64,000 nucleotides of DNA from Muricea muricata. Its lineage: Eukaryota > Cnidaria > Anthozoa > Malacalcyonacea > Plexauridae. A program made the position numbers and the translations under genes. The notes beneath the pieces are model-generated. The model ran no database searches. It saw nothing but the letters and a program-made list of their open reading frames with translations, and was not told the origin of the DNA. Of the stretch, positions 39,550 through 49,937 are shown in pieces. The first letter of the stretch is position 1; each line of letters starts with the position of its first letter. Location of the stretch: positions 8,442,118 to 8,506,117 of the forward strand of contig OY979725.1 of NCBI GenBank assembly GCA_963855995.1, read 5' to 3'.

Positions 39550-42500
39550 TTCTTCACTCCAGCAAGTTTTTTTCGCTCATTTCGATAGTTAGAGGACCGC
39601 AAACATGATTTCCGACTTGGTAAGATCAGAAATTTTTATTTAGAAGGTGTCTTTTGTCTTTAGTTTAGCCCTCAAAACATCGTTTTGAGCTCTAAAACGT
39701 TGCCGTTATTCATTTAGAAAACTTCTTTGCGCTCAAATCGCTTCCAGAACGCTTAAAACGCGATTTTGATGATTCTGAGATCATTTTTTTCACTGTTAAA
39801 GAAAGTTTTAGGTTTTTAATTCCAGCATGTTTTTTCGCTCATTTCGATAGTTAGAGCACCGCAAACATGATTTCCGACTTGGTAAGATGTGAAATTTTGA
39901 TTTAGAAGGTGTCCTTTAGCCTTGAGTTTAGCCTTCAAAACATCATTTTAAGCTCTAAAACATTGCTGTTATTGATTTAGACAACTTCTTTGCGCTCAAA
40001 TCGCTTCCAGAACGCTTAAAAAGCGATTTTGATGATTCTGAGATCACTTTTTTTCACTTCCAAAGAATGTTTTAGCTTCTTCATTCAACATTTTATTTCG
40101 TTCAATTCGACAGTTAGAGCACCGCAAACATGATTTTCGTCTTTCTAGGATCAGAAATTTCGATTTAGAAGGTGCTTTTAGTCTTGAGTTTAGCCCTCAA
40201 AAATTCATTTTAAGCTCTAAAACGATGCCGTTCTTGATTTAGACAGCTTTTTTGCATTCAAATTGCTTCCAGAACGCTTAAAACGCGATTTTGATGATTC
40301 TGAGATCATTTTTTTTCACTTGCAAAGAAAGTTTTAGGTTTTTTATATCAGCACGTTATTTCGCTCATTTCGATAGTTAGAGCACCGCAAACATGATTCC
40401 CGACTTGCTAAGATCAGAAATTTCGATTTAGAATGTGTCTTTTAGTCTTGAGTTTAGCCCTCAAAACATCATTTTGAGCTCTAATACGTTGCCGTTATTG
40501 ATTTAGACAGCTTTTTGGCGCTCAAATCGCTTCCAGAACGCTTAAAAAGCGATTTTGATGATTCTGAGATCATTTTTTTTCACTTGTAAAGAAAGTTTTA
40601 GGTTTTTCATTCCAGCATGTTGTTTCGCTCGTTTCGAAAGTTAGAGCAACGCAAACATAATTTCCGACTTGGTAAGATGTGAAATTTCGATTTAGAAGGT
40701 GTCTTTTAGTCTTGAGTTTACCCATCAAAACATCATTTTAAGCTCTAAAACGATGCCGTTATTGATTTAGACCGCTTTTTTGCGCTCAAATCGCTTCCAG
40801 AACGCTTAAAACGCGATTTTGATGATTCTGAGATCATTATTTTTTTCACTTGCAAAGAAAGTTTTAGGTTTTTCATTCCAGCATGCTGTTTCGCTCATTT
40901 CGATAGTGCACCGCAAACATGATTTCCGACTTGGTAAGATGTGAAATTTCGATTTAGAAGGTGTCCTTTAGCCTTCAGTTTAGCCTTCAAAACATCATTT
41001 TAAGCTCTAAAACGATGCCGTTATTGATTTAGACAGCTTTTTTGCTATCAAATTGCTTCCAGAACGCTTAAAACGCAATTTTGATGATGCTGAGATAACT
41101 TTTTTTACTTGCAAAGAAAGTTTTAGGTTTTTCATTCCAGCATGTTTTTTTCGCTCATTTCGATAGTTAGAGGACCGCAAACATGATTTCCGACTTGGTA
41201 AGATCAGAAATTTTTATTTAGAAGGTGTCTTTTAGTCTTTAGTTTAGCCCTCAAAACATCGTTTTGAGCTCTAAAACGTTGCCGTTATTCATTTAGAAAA
41301 CTTCTTTGCGCTCAAATCGCTTCCAGAACGCTTAAAACGCGATTTTGATGATTCTGAGATCATTTTTTTCACTGTTAAAGAAAGTTTTAGGTTTTTAATT
41401 CCAGCATGTTTTTTCGCTCATTTCGATAGTTAGAGCACCGCAAACATGATTTCCGACTTGGTAAGATGTGAAATTTCGATTTAGAAGGTGTCCTTTAGCC
41501 TTGAGTTTAGCCTTCAAAACATCATTTTAAGCTCTAAAACATTGCTGTTATTGATTTAGACAACTTCTTTGCGCTCAAATCGCTTCCAGAACGCTTAAAA
41601 AGCGATTTTGATGATTCTGAGATCACTTTTTTTCACTTCCAAAGAATGTTTTAGCTTCTTCATTCAACATTTTATTTCGCTCAATTCGACAGTTAGAGCA
41701 CCGCAAACATGATTTTCGTCTTTCTAGGATCAGAAATTTCGATTTAGAAGGTGCTTTTAGTCTTGAGTTTAGCCCTCAAAAATTCATTTTAAGCTCTAAA
41801 ACGATGCCGTTATTGATTTAGACAGCTTTTTTGCATTCAAATTGCTTCCAGAACGCTTAAAACGCGATTTTGATGATTCTGAGATCATTTTTTTTCACTT
41901 GCAAAGAAAGTTTTAGGTTTTTTATATCAGCACGTTATTTCGCTCATTTCGATAGTTAGAGCACCGCAAACATGATTCCCGACTTGCTAAGATCAGAAAT
42001 TTCGATTTAGAATGTGTCTTTTAGTCTTGAGTTTAGCCCTCAAAACATCATTTTAAGCTCTAATACGTTGCCGTTATTGATTTAGACAGCTTTTTGGCGC
42101 TCAAATCGCTTTCAGAACGCTTAAAAAGCGATTTTGATGATTCTGAGATCATTTTTTTTCACTTGTAAAGAAAGTTTTAGGTTTTTCATTCCAGCATGTT
42201 GTTTCGCTCATTTCGAAAGTTAGAGCAACGCAAACATAATTTCCGACTTGGTAAGATGTGAAATTTCGATTTAGAAGGTGTCTTTTAGTCTTGAGTTTAC
42301 CCATCAAAACATCATTTTAAGCTCTAAAACGATGCCGTTATTGATTTAGACCGCTTTTTTGCGCTCAAATCGCTTCCAGAACGCTTAAAACGCGATTTTG
42401 ATGATTCTGAGATCATTATTTTTTTCACTTGCAAAGAAAGTTTTAGGTTTTTCATTCCAGCATGCGTTTTCGCTCATTTCGATAGTGCACCGCAAACATG

Positions 42501-43855
42501 ATTTCCGACTTGGTAAGATGTGAAATTTCGATTTAGAAGGTGTCCTTTAGCCTTCAGTTTAGCCTTCAAAACATCATTTTAAGCTCTAAAACGATGCCGT
42601 TATTGATTTAGACAGTTTTTTGCTATCAAATTGCTTCCAGAACGCTTAAAACGCAATTTTGATGATGCTGAGATAACTTTTTTTACTTGCAAAGAAAGTT
42701 TTAGGTTTTTCATTCCAGCATGTTTTTTTCGCTCATTTCGATAGTTAGAGGACCGCAAACATGATTTCCGACTTGGTAAGATCAGAAATTTTTATTTAGA
42801 AGGTGTCTTTTAGTCTTTAGTTTAGCCCTCAAAACATCGTTTTGAGCTCTAAAACGTTGCCGTTATTCATTTAGAAAACTTCTTTGCGCTCAAATCGCTT
42901 CCAGAACGCTTAAAACGCGATTTTGATGATTCTGAGATCATTTTTTTCACTGTTAAAGAAAGTTTTAGGTTTTTAATTCCAGCATGTTTTTTCGCTCATT
43001 TCGATAGTTAGAGCACCGCAAACATGATTTCCGACTTGGTAAGATGTGAAATTTCGATTTAGAAGGTGTCCTTTAGCCTTGAGTTTAGCCTTCAAAACAT
43101 CATTTTAAGCTCTAAAACATTGCTGTTATTGATTTAGACAACTTCTTTGCGCTCAAATCGCTTCCAGAACGCTTAAAAAGCGATTTTGATGATTCTGAGA
43201 TCACTTTTTTTCACTTCCAAAGAATGTTTTAGCTTCTTCATTCAACATTTTATTTCGCTCAATTCGACAGTTAGAGCACCGCAAACATGATTTTCGTCTT
43301 TCTAGGATCAGAAATTTTGATTTAGAAGGTGCTTTTAGTCTTGAGTTTAGCCCTCAAAAATTCATTTTAAGCTCTAAAACGATGCCGTTATTGATTTAGA
43401 CAGCTTTTTTGCATTCAAATTGCTTCCAGAACGCTTAAAACGCGATTTTGATGATTCTGAGATCATTTTTTTTCACTTGCAAAGAAAGTTTTAGGTTTTT
43501 TATATCAGCACGTTTTTTCGCTCATTTCGATAGTTAGAGCACCGCAAACATGATTCCCGACTTGCTAAGATCAGAAATTTCGATTTAGAATGTGTCTTTT
43601 AGTCTTGAGTTTAGCCCTCAAAACATCATTTTAAGCTCTAATACGTTGCCGTTATTGATTTAGACAGCTTTTTGGCGCTCAAATCGCTTCCAGAACGCTT
43701 AAAAAGCGATTTTGATGATTCTGAGATCATTTTTTTTCACTTGTAAAGAAAGTTTTAGGTTTTTCATTCCAGCATGTTGTTTCGCTCATTTCGAAAGTTA
43801 GAGCAACGCAAACATAATTTCCGACTTGGTAAGATGTGAAATTTCGATTTAGAAG
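39550..43855 (+). repeat. 6-mer HOR, period 1579 bp (~2.7 copies)
   Basis: The variant ctttctagga occurs at 40141, 41720 and 43298. The last step is 1578 bp because of a 1-base loss in the T-run of cagttttttgctatc. This is the near-identical partner of 3430-7735. Confidence 0.87.
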
Positions 43856-44752
43856 GTGTCTTTTAGTTCTGAGTTTAGCCCTCAAAAAACAATTTTAAGC
43901 TCTAAAACGATGCCGTTATTGATTTAGACAGCTTTTTTGCTATCAAATTGCTTCCAGAACGCTTAAAACGCGATTTTGATGATTCTGAGATAACTTTTTT
44001 TTACTTGCAAAGAAAGTTTTAGGTTTTTCATTCCAGCATGTTGTTTCGCTCATTTCGATAGTTAGGGCACCGCAAACATGATTCTCGACTTGGTAAGATC
44101 AAAAATTTCGATTTAGAAGGTGTCTTTTAGTCTTGAGTTTACCCATCAAAACATCATTTTAAGCTCTAAAACGATGCCGTTATAGATTTAGACAGCTTTT
44201 TTGCTATCAAATTGCTTCCAGAACGCTTAAAACGCGATTTTTATGATTCTGAGATAACTTTTTTTACTTGCAAAGAAAGTTTTAGGTTTTTCATTCCGAT
44301 CCAGCATGTTTTTGTCGCTCATTTCGATAGTTAGAGGACGGCAAACATGATTCCCGACTTGGCAAGATCAAAAAAATTTTATTTAGAAGGTGTCTTTTAG
44401 TCTTGAGTTTAGCCCTCAAAACATCATTTTAAGCTCTAATACGTTGCTGTTATTGATTTAGACAGCTTTTTTGCGCTCAAATCGCTTCCAGGACCCTTAA
44501 AACGCGATTTTGATGATTCTGAGATCATTTTTTTTCACCTGTAAAGAAAGTTTTAGGTTTTTCATTCCAGCATGTTGTTTCGCTCATTTCGATAGTTAGA
44601 GCAACGCAAACATAATTTCCGACTTGGTAAGATGTGAAATTTCGATTTAGAAGGTGTCTTTTAGTCTTGAGTTTAGCCCTAAAAACATCATTTTAAGCTC
44701 TAAAACGTTCCCGTTATTGATTTAGATAGCTTTTTTCCTATCAAATTGCTTC

Positions 44753-44840
44753 CAGAACGCTTAAAAAGCGATTTTGATGATTCTGAGATCACTTTTTTTC
44801 ACTTGCAAAGAATGTTTTAGCTTTTTCATTCCGACATGTT
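44753..44840 (+). repeat. Chimeric monomer at an 11-monomer deletion junction
   Basis: Upstream of here (about 40.3-44.75 kb) the array matches the second half of the window at an offset of 10,945 bp. Downstream (about 44.83-47.43 kb) the offset is 13,837 bp. The difference, 2892 bp, equals 11 monomers. The junction monomer reads ttaaaaagcg...cactttttttcacttgc, unlike both flanking partners, and returns to match at ttccgacatg. This is a recombination scar of the satellite, with approximate edges. Confidence 0.65.
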
Positions 44841-47426
44841 GTTTCGCTCATTTCGATAGTTAGGGCACCGCAAAAATGATTCCCGACTTGGTAAGATCAA
44901 AAATTTCGATTTAGAAAATGTCTTTTAGTCTTGAGTTTAGCCCTCAAAACATCATTTTAAGCTCTAAAACGTTGCCGTTATTGATTTAGACAGCTTTTTT
45001 GCTATCAAATTGCTTCCAAAACGCTTAAAACGCGATTTTGATCATTCTTAGATAACTTTTTTTACTTGCAAAGAAAGTTTTAGGGTTTTCATTCCAGCAT
45101 GTTTTTTTCGCTCATTTCGATAGTTAGAGGACCGCAAACATGATTTCCGACTTGGTAAGATCAGAAATTTTTATTTAGAAGGTGTCTTTTAGTCTTGAGT
45201 TTAGCCCTCAAAACATCATTTTAAGCTCTAAAACGATGCCGTTATTGATTTAGACAACTTTTTTTTCGCTCAAATCGCTTCCAGAACGCTTAAAACGCGA
45301 TTTTTATGATTCTGAGATCACTTTTTTTCACTTGCAAAGAATGTTTTAGCTTTTTCATTCAACATTTTATTTCACTCATTTCGACAGTTAGAGCACCGCA
45401 AACATGATTTTCGTCTTGGTAAGATCAGAAATTTCGATTTAGAAGGTGCTTTTAGTTTTTAGTTTAGCCCTCAAAACATCATTTTAAGCTCTAAAACGAT
45501 GCTGTTATTGAATTAAACAGCTTTTTCGCTCAAATCGCTTCCAGAACCCCTAAAACACGATTTTGATGATTCTGAGATCATTTTTTTTCACTTGCAAAGA
45601 AAGTTTTAGGTTTTTTATTCCAGCACGTTATTTCGCTCATTTCGATAGTTAGGGCACCGCAAACATGATTCCCGACTTGGTAAGATCAAAAATTTCGATT
45701 TAGAAGGTGTCTTTTAGTCTTGAGTTTAGCCCTCAAAACATCATTTTAAGCTCTAAAACGTTGCCGTTATTGATTTAGACAGCTTTTTTGCTATCAAATT
45801 GCTTCCAGAACGCTTAAAACGCGATTTTGATCATTCTGAGATAACTTTTTTTACTTGCAAAGAAAGTTTTAGGTTTTTCATTCCAGCGTGTTTTTTTCGC
45901 TCATTTCGATAGTTAGAGGACCGCAAACATGATTTCCGACTTGTTAAGATCAGAAATTTTTATTTAGAAGGTGTCTTTTAGTCTTGAGTTTAGCCCTTAA
46001 AACATCATTTTAAGCTCTAAAACGTTGTTGTTATTTATTTAGACAAATTTTTTTCGCTCAAATCGCTTCCAGAACGCTTAAAAAGCGATTTTGATGATTC
46101 TGAGATCACTTTTTTTCACTTGCAAAGAATGTTTTAGCTTTTTCATTCAACATTTTATTTCGCTCATTTCGACAGTTAGAGCACCGCAAACATGATTTTC
46201 GTCTTGGTAAGATCAGAAATTCGATTTAGAAGGTGCTTTTAGTCTTTAGTTTAGCCCTCAAAACATCATTTTAAGCTCTAAAACGATGCTGTTATTGATT
46301 TAAACAGTTTTTTGCGCTCAAATCGCTTCAAGAACGCTTAAAACGCGATTTTGATGATTCTGAGATCATTTTTTTTCACTTGCAAAGAAAGTTTTAGGTT
46401 TTTTATTCCAGCATGTTGTTTCGCTCATTTCGATAGTTAGGGCACCGCAAAAATGATTCCCGACTTGGTAAGATCAAAAATTTCGATTTAGAAGGTGTCT
46501 TTTAGTCTTGAGTTTAGCCCTCAAAACATCATTTTAAGCTCTAAAACGTTGCCGTTATTGATTTAGACAGCTTTTTTGCTATCAAATTGCTTCCAAAACG
46601 CTTAAAACGCGATTTTGATCATTCTTAGATAACTTTTTTTACTTGCAAAAAAAGTTTTAGGTTTTTCATTCCAGCATGTTTTTTTCGCTCATATCGATAG
46701 TTAGAGGACAGCAAACATGATTTCCGACTTGGTAAGATCAGAAATTTTTATTTAGAAGGTGTCTTTTAGTCTTGAGTTTAGCCCTCAAAACATCATTTTA
46801 AGCTCTAAAACGATGCCGTTATTGATTTAGACAACTTTTTTTCGCTCAAATCGCTTCCAGAACGCTTAAAACGCGATTTTTATGATTCTGAGATCACTTT
46901 TTTTCACTTGCAAAGAATGTTTTAGCTTTTTCATTCAACATTTTATTTCACTCATTTCGACAGTTAGAGCACCGCAAACATGATTTTCGTCCTGGTAAGA
47001 TCAGAAATTTCGATTTAGAAGGTGCTTTTAGTCTTAAGTTTAGCCCTCAAAACATAATTTTAAGCTCTAAAACGATGCTGTTATTGATTTAAACAGCTTT
47101 TTCGCTCAAATCGCTTCCAGAACCCCTAAAACGCGATTTTGATGATTCTGAGATCATTTTTTTTTCACTTGCAAAGAAAGTTTTAGGTTTTTTATTCCAG
47201 CACGTTATTTCACTCATTTCGATAGTTAGAGGACCGCAAACATGATTCCCGACTTGGTAAGATCAGAAATTTCGATTTAGAAGGTGTCTTTTAGTCTTGA
47301 GTTTAGCCCGCAAAACATCATTTTAAGCTCTAAAACGTTGCCGTTATTGATTTAGACAGCTTTTTAGCGCTCAAATCGCTTCCAGAACGCTTAAAACGCG
47401 ATTTTGATGATTCTGAGATCATTTTT

Positions 47427-47456
47427 GTGGGTAGCCGCGCATTCGCAGCTAACCAC
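47427..47456. repeat. Left terminal inverted repeat and hairpin, copy 1
   Basis: The TIR gtgggtagccgc is followed by a 6-base loop (gcattc) and then gcagctaaccac, which is its reverse complement at 10 of 12 positions. The left end can therefore fold on itself as well as pair with the right end. Confidence 0.75.
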
Positions 47457-47640
47457 TATGTTATAGCCTGAAAAGTGTCCGTATGTATAAATGTCCACAT
47501 CTTCGGCGAGCGTCGACTTGAAGACAATCTTTCGGGAAATGTCGTAAAGCACACGGAATCGCTGAAAAAACATTTCTTGTTTACAAGGAGCGAGCGTGGA
47601 GACTTTTTGACAAATACCATCGTGTTAAACTGAAGGTAAG
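47427..47640 (+). promoter_or_regulatory. CpG-rich left region, possible promoter/first exon, copy 1
   Basis: The first ~210 bp of the element has about 17 CpG dinucleotides (for example cttcggcgagcgtcgac and gagcgagcgtgg), while the rest of the element and the satellite are AT-rich. It ends at a strong splice-donor-like site, tgaag|gtaagt. This composition would fit a captured promoter and first exon. No TATA box or initiator stands out, and the open frames here are too short to call. The equivalent in copy 2 is 61264-61477. Confidence 0.3.
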
Positions 47641-47922
47641 TGCCATTTTGTCTTTGAACTAATGAGTTTTCTTATTCCAATCGCTGATTGTGTACTCTGC
47701 TGGAATATTTTGATTTAATTTAAGAGCGTGCGAATAGAATCACACGGATCAAAATCTTATTTATGACCGTGCGAATAGAATCACACAGTTCTTGTTTAAT
47801 ATTGGCGTTATACGTGTACATTGAACTGTCCGCATGTCTCATCATATTCGTATACAATCTGTACTTATTCAGTTCGAATCGTGCCTTCATTTGTCTTTAA
47901 TTTGATATTGTTTTGTTTTTAG
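47636..47922 (+). other. Candidate spliceosomal intron, copy 1
   Basis: The donor gaag|gtaagt matches the eukaryotic consensus closely. About 287 bp downstream, a pyrimidine-rich stretch tttgatattgttttgttttt is followed by AG at 47921-47922. If spliced, it would join the CpG-rich leader to AT-rich sequence without a clear coding frame, so the transcript may be non-coding or a gene fragment. This rests only on splice-site consensus. Confidence 0.3.
47727..47786 (+). repeat. Pair of 19-bp direct repeats, copy 1
   Basis: cgtgcgaatagaatcacac occurs at 47727-47745 and 47768-47786, a 41-bp period, inside the candidate intron. The spacer shows no repeat. Paired sites like this can be transposase or transcription-factor binding sites, but the role is unknown. 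Confidence 0.8.
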
Positions 47923-48656
47923 GCTAGCTACTGCCCATCTGTATGTCAGTGTTCTTGGGAGCATTATGTCAATCCCATATCAAATCGAGGAAAAGACCAC
48001 AAAGATGAGCTTTCGATTTATTTGCCCTCAAACTTATTTGGTATTTTCATGCAGAATTATAAAATGTTTATTGGAACTAGAGATGCCAAACATGCAACTG
48101 GCAAGTACTAAATAAGGGAAGCACCATTGAACAGCTTGACAGTTGACACATTGATACAGGACAAAGGGAGGAAAATAACAAAAATTTCTGGCAACTATTA
48201 TTTGCAAATATGCTTTAGAAATTATGTGATTCAAATTACCTGATTCTCAGATTGATAAACGATAATAAGATATAACTATTAAACCTTGCAAACGTTACAA
48301 GCTAGCATATATTCTGGATGAGTGATCTCGTACTGTTATCTCCAAACAATTAGTGGTGATACAAGGGGATTCATACCAGCTCTTTGCTTTGTTTGAAGAG
48401 TTCGCCACATCGTGTTTGCCAATAGCGAATAACTGAATGGTGCAAACAAGCTGTGCATTAATACTAGAGCTGTGGTGTCATTCAAACCCGAAGATTTAAC
48501 AACATCATGCCTGCTGTTGTTTCTTAAATCCATGTTATTGAATATAGAAAAACAAATTTACAAATTAAAGCTGTTGTTTGACATCATATGTAATAAATAG
48601 TTTGCTTATATTAGAATAAACTAGTTAGTAGCTGATTAATTGAGCAATCTTCCATT
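47923..48656. other. Unassigned AT-rich interior of the element (left part)
   Basis: This stretch has no recognisable gene, RNA or repeat. Short open frames on the minus strand (66 codons at 48034-48234, 65 codons at 48336-48533) have no recognisable motif and are what AT-rich non-coding DNA gives by chance. An AATAAA hexamer occurs at 48592-48597. Copy 2 has the same content at 61760-62493. Confidence 0.6.
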
Positions 48657-49165
48657 CAGGGCCAGACACTTCATGAAATATTGGAGGGGGGCGAGTTCCA
48701 GGGGCGTCTTAAGATTTATATGTCCGTCCCATGGTAGGGGGATCTGGGGGCATGCTCCTACAGGAAAATTTGGAAAACTACAATCCTTGAAACACTTTTT
48801 CTAGCATTTGGGAACGGTATTTTGGAAGACATGATTTTTTCATGGATTATTCTCAACGGTAAACGAATGTGAAAATTTGAACAGAAAGAGGGACATAAAC
48901 TATTATGGAAATTTGGGCTGTATTCTCTCCATACAACAATTGTCTTCAAGTCTCGAGAGCCAAATCTGACTTCAAGACTAAGCCCTGATGCACAATCTGG
49001 TTATATTTTATATCTAAATTGTACTGAATAATAAGTAATAATGATTCCATTTATTGAAATAAAAACTTTCGTGTGCTTCCATTTTTTAAAGCAAGCTTCA
49101 GTAAAAATTATTGGGGGGTCTTGCACCCTCCTTCACACCTCCCTCCCCCCTAGTGTCTGCCACTG
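48657..49165. mobile_element. hAT-like MITE nested in the element, copy 1
   Basis: The left end cagggccagacact (48657-48670) and right end agtgtctgccactg (49152-49165) are inverted repeats matching at 12 of 14 positions. They begin CAGGG, as hAT termini often do. The flanks cttccatt (48649-48656) and tttccatt (49166-49173) agree at 7 of 8 bases, the 8-bp target duplication expected of hAT insertions. The subterminal regions are rich in G-runs on the left (ggaggggggcgag, agggggatctgggggcatg) and in matching C-runs on the right (cctccctccccccta). At 509 bp and with no transposase, it is a non-autonomous element. The TIR and TSD mismatches suggest some age. Confidence 0.8.
48682..48754 (+). other. 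G-run cluster in the MITE left arm
   Basis: Runs of 4-6 G occur at ggaggggggcgag, ccaggggcg, gtagggggatc and tgggggcatg. Four G-runs within about 70 bp could form a G-quadruplex, though the loops are long. The C-rich complement lies in the right arm near 49111-49150. The copy 2 equivalent is 62519-62591. Confidence 0.4.
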
Positions 49166-49908
49166 TTTCCATTACCAATCAAAATTTAAAATTGGAAAAC
49201 TTCTGAAAACGTATTGTTATTTCCATTAAATGCTGGCTTTATGTCTATATATACTTTGGTGTGTACCACCATCCTGGAATCTTAGTTATATTTTTTTCCT
49301 TCTCTATTTTCTTCAATTCTGTATACTTATGTTCAAAACATTCTCTTTATTTTTGGTGTACCGGTACATATGTTGTCTGCATAGTACACTTGTACTTTAT
49401 GTGACTAGTTATGGTATTAATAAAATCTACTTTACTAGTTTAGCTTTGTGGAAACAGCCATGCAAATGTGCAAACTACTTTGTCATAACTGTGTCCAATA
49501 TATATGTTTGCTAGTACACTTTTTTAGCAAGAGAGATTACAACACTGGAAACATACAATTTGTCGCAATTAACCATTGAAATGCTTATGGTACACCAGTT
49601 TTGAACATTAAGTTGCAATGTAATCTAGGAATTAATTTCAGTTCGTATCAATAGTGGACTTTGTTACATAAAACCCCCAGAAGTCTACTTAGCGGGTGGT
49701 TTGAGCATAACCTGGAAAATTGTGACCACGGGTTTTTAACACTCACAATAGACCATTTTTGAGATCTTTCCAGATAATATTGGAAACAATGGAATCCTCA
49801 AAAAAGTTAAATTTTCCAGTGGGACAATCAGAATGGTAAAAAAATGCACTTGAAGTACATTTAGCGTCAAAAACTTCGAAATAACTAGCCTAGTTCACCG
49901 ATCTTTTT
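49166..49908. other. Unassigned AT-rich interior of the element (right part)
   Basis: No gene is recognised. The longest open frame (94 codons at 49230-49514, plus strand) encodes a low-complexity hydrophobic peptide rich in Leu, Tyr, Phe and Cys, as AT-rich DNA often gives, and has no family motif. A 12-bp perfect palindrome, tgtaccggtaca, lies at 49357-49368 and an AATAAA hexamer at 49429-49434. Copy 2 has the same content at 63003-63745. Confidence 0.6.
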
Positions 49909-49937
49909 GCGGCTACCCACATGTACGCTACGCGTAC
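49909..49937. repeat. Right terminal inverted repeat and hairpin, copy 1
   Basis: gcggctacccac (49909-49920) is the perfect complement of the left TIR. Just outside it, gtacgc-tac-gcgtac (49923-49937) is a 6-bp perfect stem with a 3-base loop. The outer 19 bp (49921-49939) has no partner at the left end, so the left end may be truncated or the ends are naturally asymmetric. Confidence 0.75.

Larger units (their letters stand above)
1..47426 (+). repeat. Satellite array, ~264-bp monomer (block 1)
   Basis: This block is an uninterrupted head-to-tail array of about 180 monomers. The landmark gcaccgcaaacatga recurs at 51, 316, 580, 844 and 1107, giving spacings of 263-265 bp, and it continues at that spacing through the block. 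Each monomer has the same order of landmarks: cgctcatttcgatagttag, gcaccgcaaacatga, gacttggtaagatc, tcgatttagaaggtg, gtcttgagtttag, catcattttaagctc, gccgttattgatttag, cgctcaaatcgcttcc, gattttgatgattctgag, a T-run, then cacttgcaaagaaag. Monomers differ by substitutions and by T-run length. No monomer is inverted. Short open frames (60-82 codons) recur only because the DNA recurs, and they are broken in most monomers, so none is called as a gene. Such arrays are typical of eukaryotic heterochromatin; a centromeric role is possible but not shown. Confidence 0.98.

Noticed and set aside
1-47426. CRISPR array
   Set aside because: Repeats are ~264 bp, contiguous, with no unique spacers and no cas genes.
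47391-47573. 60-codon minus-strand open frame across the element's left edge
   Set aside because: It runs from the element into satellite, so its C-terminal part is satellite-encoded. About 49 codons lie in the element, too short to separate from chance, although a captured exon remains possible.
49230-49514. 94-codon hydrophobic open frame in the insert (also 63067-63351)
   Set aside because: The composition is what AT-rich non-coding DNA gives (Leu, Phe, Tyr, Cys, Ile). It has no membrane-protein family pattern and starts right after another chance frame. The two copies are identical only because the whole segment is duplicated.
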